Positions 15,325-23,400 of a stretch of DNA of 31,591 nucleotides are shown here, one piece after another. Each line of letters begins with the position of its first letter. Positions within the stretch are counted from its first letter, which is position 1. Below the pieces are notes generated by a model. That model worked only from the letters and a program-made list of their open reading frames with translations, was not told the origin of the DNA and ran no database searches. The stretch comes from JANSXG01 sp965652425 (GTDB taxonomy: Bacteria > Planctomycetota > Phycisphaerae > Phycisphaerales > UBA1924), in NCBI GenBank assembly GCA_965652425.1, contig CBFGVX010000033.1:1-31591 (forward strand), in the 5' to 3' direction. The position numbers and the translations under genes were made by a program.

Positions 15325-15383
15325 ATTGGACCCCTACAAACAGCACCCCTGTTCAGGGGTACGCGGTAGTTGTGGGGTCCAAT
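15325..15383. repeat. Nested palindromic element after nuoI
   Basis: Outer arms ATTGGACCCC (15325-15334) and GGGGTCCAAT (15374-15383) are perfect 10-bp inverted repeats, extended inward by ACAAAC/GTTGT with two bulges. Inside is a second perfect hairpin, ACCCCTG (15345-15351) and CAGGGGT (15354-15360), with a 2-nt loop. The element lies 15 bp beyond the nuoI stop. No T-run follows on either side, so it is not an ordinary intrinsic terminator. It could be a structured 3' end, a REP-like repeat or a miniature mobile-element remnant. Confidence 0.7.
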
Positions 15384-15398
15384 TAGAAACGCCCCGGA

Positions 15399-15968
15399 TC
15401 ACATGGGCTTTTTATCGATGGTCACATCGTAGACATGCAGGAGTTTGTTCTTGTCGAACACCATCTCCTGGCGGCTGTAGCCGGTGATGTCGTACTCGGG
15501 GGTGAGTTCGATGGCGTCGACGGGGCAGGCCTCTTCGCACATGCCGCAGAAAATGCAGCGGAGCTCGTCGATCTCGAACTTGACGGGGTATTTTTCCCGG
15601 TCATCCCAAGGAGATTCGCCGGCCTCGATGTGAATGCAGTTGGCCGGGCAGATGGTCGGGCACATCATGCACGCGACGCACTTGACGCGGCCCTCCTCAT
15701 CGCGGTTGAGGCGGTGGACGCCACGGAAGTTGCTGACCTGCATGCCCCTGGCGTCGGGAGCAGTGTGCTCCTTGCGTTCTTCGGGGTACTGGAGGGTCTG
15801 CGTGGTCTTGGACTTGCCCAGAACGGGGATCTTGGACTGCCCGAAGCTGGTGAAGAAGTGGCGCACCGTGGTCCCGAAGCCCTTGACGATCGACGGGACA
15901 TAGGCGTTCTCCATCGCGTTGAGCGGCGGACGGGAGATGCGCTTGATGTCGGTTTCGGGGATGGTCAT
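15399..15968 (-). CDS. nuoI: NADH-quinone oxidoreductase subunit I-like ferredoxin protein
   Basis: 189 residues from the ATG at 15968. Two [4Fe-4S] motifs are complete: CVACMMCPTICP (Cys97, 100, 103, 107) and CIFCGMCEEACP (Cys138, 141, 144, 148). The N-terminal part with YVPSIVKGFGTTVRHFFTSF (23-42) is the amphipathic membrane-facing helix of complex I subunit NuoI, which passes electrons toward N2 and quinone. Fragments such as YPEERKEH and FRGVHRL also fit NuoI. No other nuo gene is adjacent, so the gene is detached from the complex I operon, or serves a related oxidoreductase. The frame remains open upstream to 17561 but that part is antisense to the RdgC-like gene. Confidence 0.9.
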   Translation of the reverse strand: MTIPETDIKRISRPPLNAMENAYVPSIVKGFGTTVRHFFTSFGQSKIPVLGKSKTTQTLQYPEERKEHTAPDARGMQVSNFRGVHRLNRDEEGRVKCVACMMCPTICPANCIHIEAGESPWDDREKYPVKFEIDELRCIFCGMCEEACPVDAIELTPEYDITGYSRQEMVFDKNKLLHVYDVTIDKKPM

Positions 15969-16181
15969 GGGAACCCTGGACTCCGGTCTGGGGCGGGAAA
16001 ATCGTTGGCTGGGCGTGAAGCATAGCGGAGAGCGGGTCCGGCTTCCCGGCTTGTGGGGGCCTGGCGGTTGAGAACCTGTCAATCGCGCCGGAAAGCGGGG
16101 GGCGGGGTGATACGCTCGGACGGTTTGTCCGGCCGACCAGCCGGGCCGGATCCTTTCCCTGCGATACGGAGCACCCGACCG

Positions 16182-17534
16182 ATGCCATTTTCCTCCGGCG
16201 GCGTGAGTTTCAGCCGACTGCTCGTCAACCCCGGTCCCGAGACGCCGACGCGCTCGATCGGGCTGGAGCAGCTTGAGGCGCTCAGCGAGCACCGATTCGA
16301 GCAGACGGACCTCGGCATTCCGCTGGAAACCGAGGCGGGGTGGACGACGGCGGTGCACCTCATGGACACGGCGTTCGACTACGACAAGGTGGTGTACGCC
16401 GACGGCTCGCTCGGTCTGCTCGGTCTGCGGATCGATACGAACAAAGTGCCGGCGGATGTGAAGAAGGCGGTGCGTACGCAGCATGAGGTGGCGCTCGCGA
16501 AGGACAACCCATCGGGTTTCCTCAGCAAGCGCCAGAAGACCGAGGCGAAGGAACTGGCCGAGCACGAGCTGCACGAGCATCTTTCGGCGGGGAAGTTCCG
16601 CAAATCGAAGATGACCGAGCTGCTGTGGGATGTGCCGTCGAAAACGGTGCTGACCGCTGGCTCTGCCAATCGCACGATCGAGGTGCTGAGCGAGCGCTGG
16701 CGGGCGACCTGGGGCGGCGGGCTGTCGCCGGCGTCGGCGGGGACTCTGGCGTACGCGTATCTGTCGGGCAAGGGATTGAGCCGCGATTACGAGGACCTGC
16801 GTCCGTCGGCGTTCACCGCGCCGCCACCGGGTGCGGGGTCGCGGATGGACGAGGCGGGCGAGCCGGTGTTCGGCGATGACCCGCTGACTCCGGAGGTGCC
16901 GTGGGCGGCGGGCGGCCCCGAACCGCGGGATTTTCTGGGCAACGAGATGCTGATCTGGCTGTGGTACATGGTGGATCAGCACGAGGGTCTGATCGAGTTG
17001 CGCGATGAGGGAGAGGGCGCGAGCGAGATCGCGGTGCTGCTGGACCGGTCGCTGGAAATGGAGTGCGGCTGGGGGATCAGCGGCAAGCAGTCGCTGCGCG
17101 ACCACGCCGGAGGGACCGCGCCGGTGCGGATGCCCGAGGCGGCGGATGCGCTGGCGACGGGCAAGTGGCCACGCAAGGCCGGTCTGGTGCTGGCGGACGG
17201 GGCGGGCGCGGGGGATCAGTTCACGCTGACGCTGCAGGCGGACCGCTGGCTGGTATCGGGCGCGAAGCTGCCTCACACCGAGCAGGAATTCGAGACGGCG
17301 CGGGAGCTGGCGGAGTGGCGGCTGGAGCAGATCACGCGGCTGGACGGGCTGCTGCTGCGTCTGCTGCACACCTTCCTGGATCTGCGCTGTTCGGATCGCT
17401 GGCCGACGCAGCGGACGAAGATTCGTGACTGGATCAAGGCGAACCGCAAGAAGCGAGCGGGGATCGGCGCGCCGGCTCAGGTCGAAGCCAAGCCCGCGGT
17501 GGGTTCGACGGTCGAGCCGGTTGGTGCCGGGTGA
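16182..17534 (+). CDS. RdgC-like protein
   Basis: 450 residues from the ATG at 16182, with GGAG about 10 nt upstream; an earlier in-frame start at 16053 would add unlike sequence. The opening (MPFSSGGVSFSRLLV), the sequence TTAVHLMDTAFDYDKVVYAD, the lysine-rich helix SGFLSKRQKTEAKELAEHEL and the later NEMLIWLWYMVDQ recall RdgC-type recombination-associated proteins, which form a DNA-encircling dimer and restrain RecA. At 450 residues it is much longer than the roughly 300-residue E. coli protein. There is no signal peptide. The 3' end lies 62 bp before a lipoprotein gene on the same strand. The family call is by eye and moderate; an unrelated hypothetical is possible. Confidence 0.55.
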   Translation: MPFSSGGVSFSRLLVNPGPETPTRSIGLEQLEALSEHRFEQTDLGIPLETEAGWTTAVHLMDTAFDYDKVVYADGSLGLLGLRIDTNKVPADVKKAVRTQHEVALAKDNPSGFLSKRQKTEAKELAEHELHEHLSAGKFRKSKMTELLWDVPSKTVLTAGSANRTIEVLSERWRATWGGGLSPASAGTLAYAYLSGKGLSRDYEDLRPSAFTAPPPGAGSRMDEAGEPVFGDDPLTPEVPWAAGGPEPRDFLGNEMLIWLWYMVDQHEGLIELRDEGEGASEIAVLLDRSLEMECGWGISGKQSLRDHAGGTAPVRMPEAADALATGKWPRKAGLVLADGAGAGDQFTLTLQADRWLVSGAKLPHTEQEFETARELAEWRLEQITRLDGLLLRLLHTFLDLRCSDRWPTQRTKIRDWIKANRKKRAGIGAPAQVEAKPAVGSTVEPVGAG

Positions 17535-17596
17535 AACCGCGGGGCATGGTTCCCCATACACCCGTTTGGCTGCATTTCGCGGCGGGAGGACACACG

Positions 17597-17959
17597 ATGC
17601 GTATGAAGAACACGATCGCCGCGGGGCTGATGATGATGGCGGCGTTGCCGCTGGCCGGTTGTCTGGTTTCGGGCGCGGATTCGACCGAGGTGCGAGGCAC
17701 GCAGGTGAACCCGGTGACGCTGGAGACGATTCAGCAGCAGGCGATGACGCGCGAGCAGGTGCTCGATCTGCTCGGGCCGCCGACGCGCAGCACCGAGATC
17801 AAGAACGGCGAGATCTTCTCGTACGACTGGGAGAAGCGCAAGGAGGGCGGGGGCGCGGTGCTGCTTCTGTTCGCGCATCGCCACTCGACGGAGGAGAAGG
17901 TGACGGCGTACATCCAGTTTGAGGATGGCGTGGTGACGAAGACCTGGACCAGCAAGTAG
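17597..17959 (+). CDS. SmpA/OmlA (BamE)-like lipoprotein
   Basis: 120 residues from the ATG at 17597, fixed by GGGAGGA (17584-17590) at 6-nt spacing. The N-terminus is a lipoprotein signal with lipobox LAGC (Cys22). The body holds the short SmpA/OmlA fold pattern: IQQQAMTREQVLDLLGPPTR, then EIFSYDWEKRK, then a hydrophobic strand AVLLLFAH and a final strand YIQFEDGVVTKTW. BamE helps the outer-membrane beta-barrel assembly machine, but many small lipoproteins share this fold, so the role here is open. The protein would sit on the periplasmic side of a membrane. It follows the RdgC-like gene by 62 bp and precedes an AT-rich gene of different composition. Confidence 0.8.
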   Translation: MRMKNTIAAGLMMMAALPLAGCLVSGADSTEVRGTQVNPVTLETIQQQAMTREQVLDLLGPPTRSTEIKNGEIFSYDWEKRKEGGGAVLLLFAHRHSTEEKVTAYIQFEDGVVTKTWTSK

Positions 17960-17993
17960 GCGGACAAGATTTCATTTGGTATGCTGGCCGTCC

Positions 17994-18686
17994 ATGAACG
18001 AGATAGGTCAGTCAAGTGATACACAACCGAAGATAATCACAATTCACCCGGAATCGATTTATGATTATCAAATCGCAGTTATATCAAATTCACATTTTCC
18101 GACTGTCCACCACTCTCTGTTCGAACTGTCGCTTTCAAGTGGCTTGATGCCCACATCGATTCTTGCCCAATGGAATAGAGCACAATCAGTCTGGTCGACT
18201 TTCAGTGCGGCTGCTGCTTCTCTGTTGCTTTTCCATTTGTGGTATGTGGCAATACCATTGCTCTTAGTAATTACTTATCTAAGCGCAAAAGGGTCAAAGC
18301 GATTAAATATCCGCTTGGCATATTTTGCAGCAATGGATTCTAATTACGGGGAGTGGTGCCTGCATCGAGGTTATCTGTCGTTGGTACGGCCCCTTGATGG
18401 GATGTCAGAATCACAAGTTCGATTGTCCGAGTGCTTTGTGTCGCGTGCGCGTGCTGACTCCTACGGCGTAGCGAACTCGATTTCGTTGTGGTCGGGTCCC
18501 GCAATGTTTGTTGTTGCGCTTATTGTAAAGCTTGTCGTCGCAATTCTTTTGGTGATATTTGCCTTTAATAGCTGGCCTGCGATTTCATCTGTGCTTGCTG
18601 GGTTGATTGGTACATTCTTCCTGTTTCAGACTTTTTCTCGGTCTGTTGGATTTATCGCACGGGCTATCGTGCAGCGGCCCCATTAA
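17994..18686 (+). CDS. AT-rich orphan membrane protein
   Basis: 230 residues from the ATG at 17994; not recognised. A TTG at 17976 is in frame but neither start has a ribosome binding site. Hydrophobic segments are seen at about residues 66-97 (long enough for one or two helices), 167-192 and 195-215, with a polar N-terminus of about 60 residues and a charged middle region (SAKGSKRLNIR, then RGYLSLVRPLDG and SECFVSRARAD). It is thus probably an integral inner-membrane protein with three or four helices. Base and codon use differ sharply from both flanks: many A/T-ending codons (ATA, TTA, AAT, CAA) in an otherwise GC-rich window, which points to recent acquisition. No enzyme motif is visible. 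It converges with the MGMT gene, 36 bp apart. Confidence 0.65.
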   Translation: MNEIGQSSDTQPKIITIHPESIYDYQIAVISNSHFPTVHHSLFELSLSSGLMPTSILAQWNRAQSVWSTFSAAAASLLLFHLWYVAIPLLLVITYLSAKGSKRLNIRLAYFAAMDSNYGEWCLHRGYLSLVRPLDGMSESQVRLSECFVSRARADSYGVANSISLWSGPAMFVVALIVKLVVAILLVIFAFNSWPAISSVLAGLIGTFFLFQTFSRSVGFIARAIVQRPH

Positions 18687-18722
18687 GCTATAACACAAGC
18701 TCGTCATTAGCAATGCTGTTTT

Positions 18723-19184
18723 CTAGAAGAAGATATTTGCACTTTGCTCAAAATCCAGCAGCCATCGTTTGCGTTCGAGGCCACCCGCGTAGCCGTGCAG
18801 CGTGCCATCGGACGCGATGACGCGGTGGCACGGGATGACGATGGCGATGGGGTTGGCGCCGTTGGCGGCGCCGACCGCGCGGATCGCGTCGGGGTTGCCG
18901 ATTTGGCGCGCGATGGCGGCGTAGGAGCGGGTTTCGCCACGCGGGATGGTGCGCAGGGCGGTCCAGACCTGCTGCTGGAACGGTGTGCCGCGGGGCGCGA
19001 GGGGGAGGTCGAAATCGCTGGCTTCGCCGGCGAAGTAGGCGGCGAGTTGCTGCTGAGCGCGATCGAGGGTGGCGCACGGATCGTCGAATTGTTCTTCGGT
19101 GTCGAAGGCGAGTTTGGTCAGTGATCCGCCGTCGCTGGCGGCGAGCATCGGGCCGAGCGGTGTGTGGATGGTGCGCTGGGGCAT
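18723..19184 (-). CDS. ogt: Methylated-DNA-protein cysteine methyltransferase
   Basis: 153 residues from the ATG at 19184. The C-terminal MGMT domain is complete: RGTPFQQQVWTALRTIPRGE (65-84), the DNA-binding helix-turn-helix with YAAIARQIGNPDAIRAVGAA (88-107), NGANPIAIVIPCHRV (108-122) with acceptor Cys119, and a closing GYAGGLERKRWLL. The protein transfers an alkyl group from O6-alkylguanine in DNA to its own cysteine and is consumed. There is no Ada N-terminal regulatory domain, so it is the short Ogt type. Its ATG shares one base with the stop of the SDR gene (TGATG), indicating translational coupling. Codon use is normal here although the gene abuts the AT-rich island. Confidence 0.95.
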   Translation of the reverse strand: MPQRTIHTPLGPMLAASDGGSLTKLAFDTEEQFDDPCATLDRAQQQLAAYFAGEASDFDLPLAPRGTPFQQQVWTALRTIPRGETRSYAAIARQIGNPDAIRAVGAANGANPIAIVIPCHRVIASDGTLHGYAGGLERKRWLLDFEQSANIFF

Positions 19185-19996
19185 CAGGCCTCCAGTTCCT
19201 CGCCGATGCGGGTCTGGACGGTGCCGTCGTCGGCGCGGGAGATGAAAAGGGTCTTGCCGTTCTGGTCCTTGTAGGCCCCGGCGATGCATCCGGCGATGAG
19301 CTGGGCGACATCGTCGGCGGTGACACAGATCGACTCGGGAACCATGTCGGTGTTGAAGAGGCCTCGGAGCATGGGGGTCTCGACGGCGCCGGGTGCGACG
19401 GCGTAGCCCCGCACGCCGATGGACGCGCCTTCCTTGGCGATCGAACGGGCGTAGGAGTTGATCGCGGCTTTGCTGGCGGCGTAGGCGAAGAAGCCGGGGA
19501 AGGGGTCGGCGGTGCCGAGGGTGGACACGCCGACGACGGTGGCGGGGGGCGAGTCGCCGTCGTACTCGGCGTGGCGGGCCTTGAAGTGGGGCCAGGCGGC
19601 CTCGATCATCGCGCCCGGGCCGATGGCGTTGACATCGAAGGCGTGCTGGATGTTGTCGATGCCGGTGGAGCCGATGGGTTTGAGCGGGGCGGTGCCGGCG
19701 TTGAGCACGAGGTGGTCGAGGCGCCCGAAGCGTTCGACGGCCGCGTTGACGGCATCGGCGGCGGCTTCGGGGTCGGCCATGTGGGCGGAGATGACGGTGA
19801 TCTCGAGGGCTTTATCTGAAGCGGCTTCGGCGATCGCCGCGGCGGCCTGTTCGAGTTTGTTCTCGTCGCGGGCGACCAGGGCGAGGCGCATGCCGAGGGC
19901 GGCGAGGCGGTGGGCGGTGGCGAGACCGATGCCGGAGCTGGCCCCGGTGATGAGGGCGACGGGGTGGAGCCAGGCGTCGGGGCGGTCGTCGGTCAC
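19184..19996 (-). CDS. Short-chain dehydrogenase/reductase
   Basis: 270 residues from a GTG at 19996, with AGGA about 10 nt upstream. The frame stays open to 20083, but that would run across the start of the divergent gene and adds no SDR sequence. The classical SDR pattern is present: coenzyme loop TGASSGIG (17-24), LVLNAGTA with the NAG motif (97-103), catalytic Ser158 in VGVSTLG, and YxxxK as YAASK (Tyr172, Lys176). It should be a soluble NAD(P)-dependent oxidoreductase. An Arg43 and Asp44 after the second strand leave cofactor choice unclear. Substrate cannot be inferred. It is the first gene of a two-gene unit with ogt and diverges from the solute-binding gene. Confidence 0.9.
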   Translation of the reverse strand: MTDDRPDAWLHPVALITGASSGIGLATAHRLAALGMRLALVARDENKLEQAAAAIAEAASDKALEITVISAHMADPEAAADAVNAAVERFGRLDHLVLNAGTAPLKPIGSTGIDNIQHAFDVNAIGPGAMIEAAWPHFKARHAEYDGDSPPATVVGVSTLGTADPFPGFFAYAASKAAINSYARSIAKEGASIGVRGYAVAPGAVETPMLRGLFNTDMVPESICVTADDVAQLIAGCIAGAYKDQNGKTLFISRADDGTVQTRIGEELEA

Positions 19997-20070
19997 GGTG
20001 AGAGTCCTGTGGTTCGGGGAGGAAGCGTGAACTTGCGCGATCTTCGCACGGTGCGGATACCCTAGCGGGC

Positions 20071-21648
20071 ATGCAGGGCTCACATCATTTCTGGGATCGT
20101 TCGAAGGTCTTGATTCTGCTTTCTCTGGCGGTGGTGCTGGGGGTTCCGTTCGCGATCGCGCTGACGCGGGACGGCGTGGACACCCCGGCCAACGCCGAGC
20201 GGCTGGTGATCATCACGCCTCACAACGAGCAGATCCGCTACGAGTTCGAGCGGGCTTTTTCCCGGTGGCATGAAGAGAATTACGGCACGCCGGTGGCGAT
20301 CGACTGGAGACAGCCGGGCGGGACGAGCGAGATCCGCAAGCAGCTGACCTCGCTGTACACGGCGGCGCTGCGCAGCGGGGACATCGGGGCGGACGGGGAG
20401 ATGGCACCCGGAAAGCGGATGATCTACGACCTGATGTTCGGGGGCGGCTCGTACGAGCACGACCAATTGAAGCAGGGGGTGAGCGTGGAACTGGGCGGGA
20501 CCGAGGTCACCCTGCCGATGAGCGTCCCGGCGGGGCTGTCGGAGGAGGAATTGGGGCAGGTCTTCGGGACCAACGCCATCGGTTCGGGGTTCCTGTACGA
20601 CCCGGAGAAGTACTGGATCGGGACAGCGCTGTCGGGGTTCGGGATCATTTACAACCGCAACTCGCTTCGGGATCTGGGGATCGATGAGCCGCGGGCGTGG
20701 GGCGACCTGACCGATCCGCGTCTGACGGGCTGGCTGGCGCTTGCGGATCCAAGGATGTCGGGCTCGGTGACGACGACCTACGACTCGATCCTGAACAATT
20801 ATGGCTGGGACGAGGGGTGGCGGATTCTTCAGTCGATGAGCGCGAACGCGCGGTACTTCTCGAACAGCGCGAGCAAGATCCCGGTGGATGTGAGCCAGGG
20901 CGAGGCGGCGGCGGGGGTGGCGATCGATTTTTACGGTCGGTACCAGTCGCAGGCAGTGATGCGCGAGGGGGAGACGGTCGAGACGACGCGCGTGGGGTAC
21001 ATCGATCCGCCGGGCGTGACCTACATCGATGCGGACCCGATCTCGAAGCTGCGCGGCGCGCCGCACCCGGAGATCGCCGACCGGTTTATCCGGTTCGCGA
21101 TTTCCGAGCAGGGGCAGTCGCTGTGGCAGATCCCGGCCGCCGACGATCGCGATGGTCTTGGCCCGGAGCAGTACGAGCTGCGCCGGATGCCGGTGACGCG
21201 ATCGCTGTACGAAGACCACGGCGAGCGGTTCGTGGACCGCGGGCTGGACCCGTTCTCGGCGGCGATGGAGACCGAATCGCGGGGTTGGCGCTCGGCGGTG
21301 GCACCGATGATGGCGGCGTTCGGGTGCGATATCCATCAGGACCAGGTCAGGGCGTGGACCGCCCTGAACCGGGTGCGAGCGGCGGCGGAGGCGGGCGAGG
21401 TCGCGATGGCAGAGTACGAGCGGCTGCGCGAACTGTTCTTCCGGTTCCCGGAGCACGAGTTCCCGGCGGACTTCCCGGATGAGCAGCTCGCGGGGACCAC
21501 GCTTCTGTTCAGCCCGGAGCATTACCGAACGATCCGGCGGGACTGGGCGGGGAGCCGACCCCGGCAGGAGAGCCAGATCGCGTATACCACCCATTTCCGG
21601 CGGAATTATCGAGAGATTGTGCGATTGACGGATGAATTGCTCCGCTAA
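20071..21648 (+). CDS. ABC-type extracellular solute-binding protein (iron/FbpA-like family)
   Basis: 525 residues from the ATG at 20071. An N-terminal hydrophobic stretch (about 12-31, KVLILLSLAVVLGVPFAIAL) serves as signal or anchor; there is no lipobox. The body begins LVIITPHNEQIRYEFERAF and DWRQPGGTSEIRKQL, then GSGFLYDPEKYWIGTALSGF, GIIYNRNSLRDL and later GWLALADPRMSGSVTT, a layout typical of bacterial periplasmic binding proteins related to Fe(III)-binding FbpA. It would capture a ligand outside the inner membrane for an ABC importer. No permease or ATPase gene lies in this window, so it is separated from its partners. The C-terminal 150 residues are longer than in FbpA. Ligand is unknown. 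Confidence 0.85.
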   Translation: MQGSHHFWDRSKVLILLSLAVVLGVPFAIALTRDGVDTPANAERLVIITPHNEQIRYEFERAFSRWHEENYGTPVAIDWRQPGGTSEIRKQLTSLYTAALRSGDIGADGEMAPGKRMIYDLMFGGGSYEHDQLKQGVSVELGGTEVTLPMSVPAGLSEEELGQVFGTNAIGSGFLYDPEKYWIGTALSGFGIIYNRNSLRDLGIDEPRAWGDLTDPRLTGWLALADPRMSGSVTTTYDSILNNYGWDEGWRILQSMSANARYFSNSASKIPVDVSQGEAAAGVAIDFYGRYQSQAVMREGETVETTRVGYIDPPGVTYIDADPISKLRGAPHPEIADRFIRFAISEQGQSLWQIPAADDRDGLGPEQYELRRMPVTRSLYEDHGERFVDRGLDPFSAAMETESRGWRSAVAPMMAAFGCDIHQDQVRAWTALNRVRAAAEAGEVAMAEYERLRELFFRFPEHEFPADFPDEQLAGTTLLFSPEHYRTIRRDWAGSRPRQESQIAYTTHFRRNYREIVRLTDELLR

Positions 21649-21766
21649 AACGCTTTACCTGTCTGCGGGATAGAATGAAACACGCTTGATGGCCCCTTTT
21701 TTCCGATGAGAGATTGCCCGATTCACTGGGCTCTGCTCCACTGAAGACCCGACAGGACACCGATCC

Positions 21767-23353
21767 GTGGTGAGTTCGACGCTGACACCCTCTGCCGAAG
21801 CAGCCGTACGCATGATTCCTACCAACTCCGACGGTTCGGGTCCGTGGCGTCCGCCGCTGACGAAGATCCTGGCGACCGTCGGGCCGGCGATGGCCCACCC
21901 GGACATCATCGAGAAGATGATTCAGAACGGGGCGAGTCTGTTCCGGCTGAATTTCTCGCACGGCAGCTTTGAGGAGCACAAGATCCGTCTGGACATGATC
22001 CGGATGGTCGCGGACTCGCTGGACACGCCGGTGGCGGTGCTCGGCGACCTGTGCGGCCCGAAGATCCGGGTCGTGAAAACCCCCGATGCGGGCATCCGGC
22101 TCCGTCCGGGTCAGGATGTGGTGATCCAGCCGAACCTTGATGTGTGCGTGGACGGCGAGGTGCCGGTGCTGGGGGCGACCTACGCGAATGTTGCGACGGA
22201 GGTCGAGCCGGGGCACCGTGTGCTGATCAACGACGGCCAGATCCGGATGCTGTGCGTGGAGGTCGGGACGGGTGTGGATCGTCACGCGGTCTGCCGCGTG
22301 ACGGTGGGCGGGCTGGTGACGACGGGCAAGGGGATCAACCTGCCGGACTCGAACCTGACGATCCCCGCGCTGACGGATCACGACTGGGCGTGCGTGGACT
22401 GGGCGGTTCAGCAGGAGCTGGACTTCCTGGCGATGAGTTTCGTGCGCCACGGCGATGAGGTTCAGCGGTTGCGCGATGCGCTGAGCCGTCTGTGCACCTT
22501 CGAGCGCTGCGGCACGGGTCTGTCTGGTGCGAACGCGGGGCCGACGATCCCGATCATCGCGAAGATCGAGACGCCTCAGGCGGTGCTGAACATCGACAGC
22601 ATCATCGAGGTGGCCGACGGCATCATGGTCGCGCGGGGCGATCTCGGTGTGGAGATGGACATCGCGACGGTCCCGGTGACGCAGAAGCGTCTGGTGCGCA
22701 AGGCGCACGAGTGGGGCAAGCCGTGCATCGTGGCGACGCAGATGCTCGAGTCGATGATCAACTCGGCGTCGGCGACGCGGGCCGAGGTCTCGGATGTGGC
22801 GAACGCGGTACTGGATGGTGCCGATGCGGTCATGCTGTCGGCTGAGACGGCGGTGGGGCGGTACCCGCACCTGGCGGTCGAGACGATGCGCCGGATCGCG
22901 GTGGTGACCGAGCAGTCGCTGCGCGAAGAGAAGATCCTTCCGAACCCGCCGAAGCGTGCGCAGGAGCTGCGGCAGATGATCCCCGCGCTCGCGCACGGCG
23001 CGTGGCACATGGCCAACGACATCGGCGCGGAGCTGATCGTGGTGTGGAGCCAGCGGGGCGGGGGGGCGCGGTACCTGTCGCGCAACAACTTCCGCGTGCC
23101 GATCGTGGCGTTCAGCAGCGATCCCAAGGCCGTGCGCCGGATGACCATGCTGTACGGCGTGTACCCGCTGCTGGTGAACCGGGTTCCGGAGCACCGCTCG
23201 GACTTCGCGAAGCTGGTGGACGAGATCGTGCTCCAGCGCGGTCTGGTGCAACGCGGGCAGCCGATCGTGCTTCTGGGCGGCAAGCCGCTGGATGTGCCGG
23301 GCTCGCTGAACACGGTGGCGGTCCGGTACGCGGGCGATTTCCTGACTTCGTAA
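21767..23353 (+). CDS. pyk: Pyruvate kinase
   Basis: 528 residues from a GTG at 21767 (AGGA about 10 nt upstream); an ATG at 21812 is a possible shorter start. The enzyme makes pyruvate and ATP from phosphoenolpyruvate and ADP, the last step of glycolysis. Motifs: TKILATVGPA (32-41), LFRLNFSHG (58-66) with the potassium and nucleotide contacts, GDLCGPKIRV (93-102), the active-site IIAKIETPQ (263-271, Lys266), IMVARGDLGVEM (286-297) and ADAVMLSAETAVGRYP. The B domain and C-terminal domain are present. An insert of about 18 residues (LCTFERCGTGLSGANAGP, about 242-259) comes just before the active-site lysine strand. It is not in an operon with the other glycolytic genes. Confidence 0.96.
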   Translation: MVSSTLTPSAEAAVRMIPTNSDGSGPWRPPLTKILATVGPAMAHPDIIEKMIQNGASLFRLNFSHGSFEEHKIRLDMIRMVADSLDTPVAVLGDLCGPKIRVVKTPDAGIRLRPGQDVVIQPNLDVCVDGEVPVLGATYANVATEVEPGHRVLINDGQIRMLCVEVGTGVDRHAVCRVTVGGLVTTGKGINLPDSNLTIPALTDHDWACVDWAVQQELDFLAMSFVRHGDEVQRLRDALSRLCTFERCGTGLSGANAGPTIPIIAKIETPQAVLNIDSIIEVADGIMVARGDLGVEMDIATVPVTQKRLVRKAHEWGKPCIVATQMLESMINSASATRAEVSDVANAVLDGADAVMLSAETAVGRYPHLAVETMRRIAVVTEQSLREEKILPNPPKRAQELRQMIPALAHGAWHMANDIGAELIVVWSQRGGGARYLSRNNFRVPIVAFSSDPKAVRRMTMLYGVYPLLVNRVPEHRSDFAKLVDEIVLQRGLVQRGQPIVLLGGKPLDVPGSLNTVAVRYAGDFLTS

Positions 23354-23400
23354 CCGGATTTTGCTGGCGGCCCGCCTGATCCAAACGCTATCTTGCTGGC

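Noticed and set aside
15325..15383. Nested palindrome as an intrinsic terminator or integron attC site
   Set aside because: No T-run follows on either strand, and the right arm GTTGTGG does not fit the attC core consensus. No integrase is present.
15969..17561. Very long N-terminal extension of the nuoI frame
   Set aside because: It is antisense to the RdgC-like gene; NuoI similarity begins only at the ATG at 15968.
19997..20083. 29-residue extension of the SDR gene
   Set aside because: It would run into the divergent solute-binding gene, and the GTG at 19996 gives a normal SDR N-terminus.
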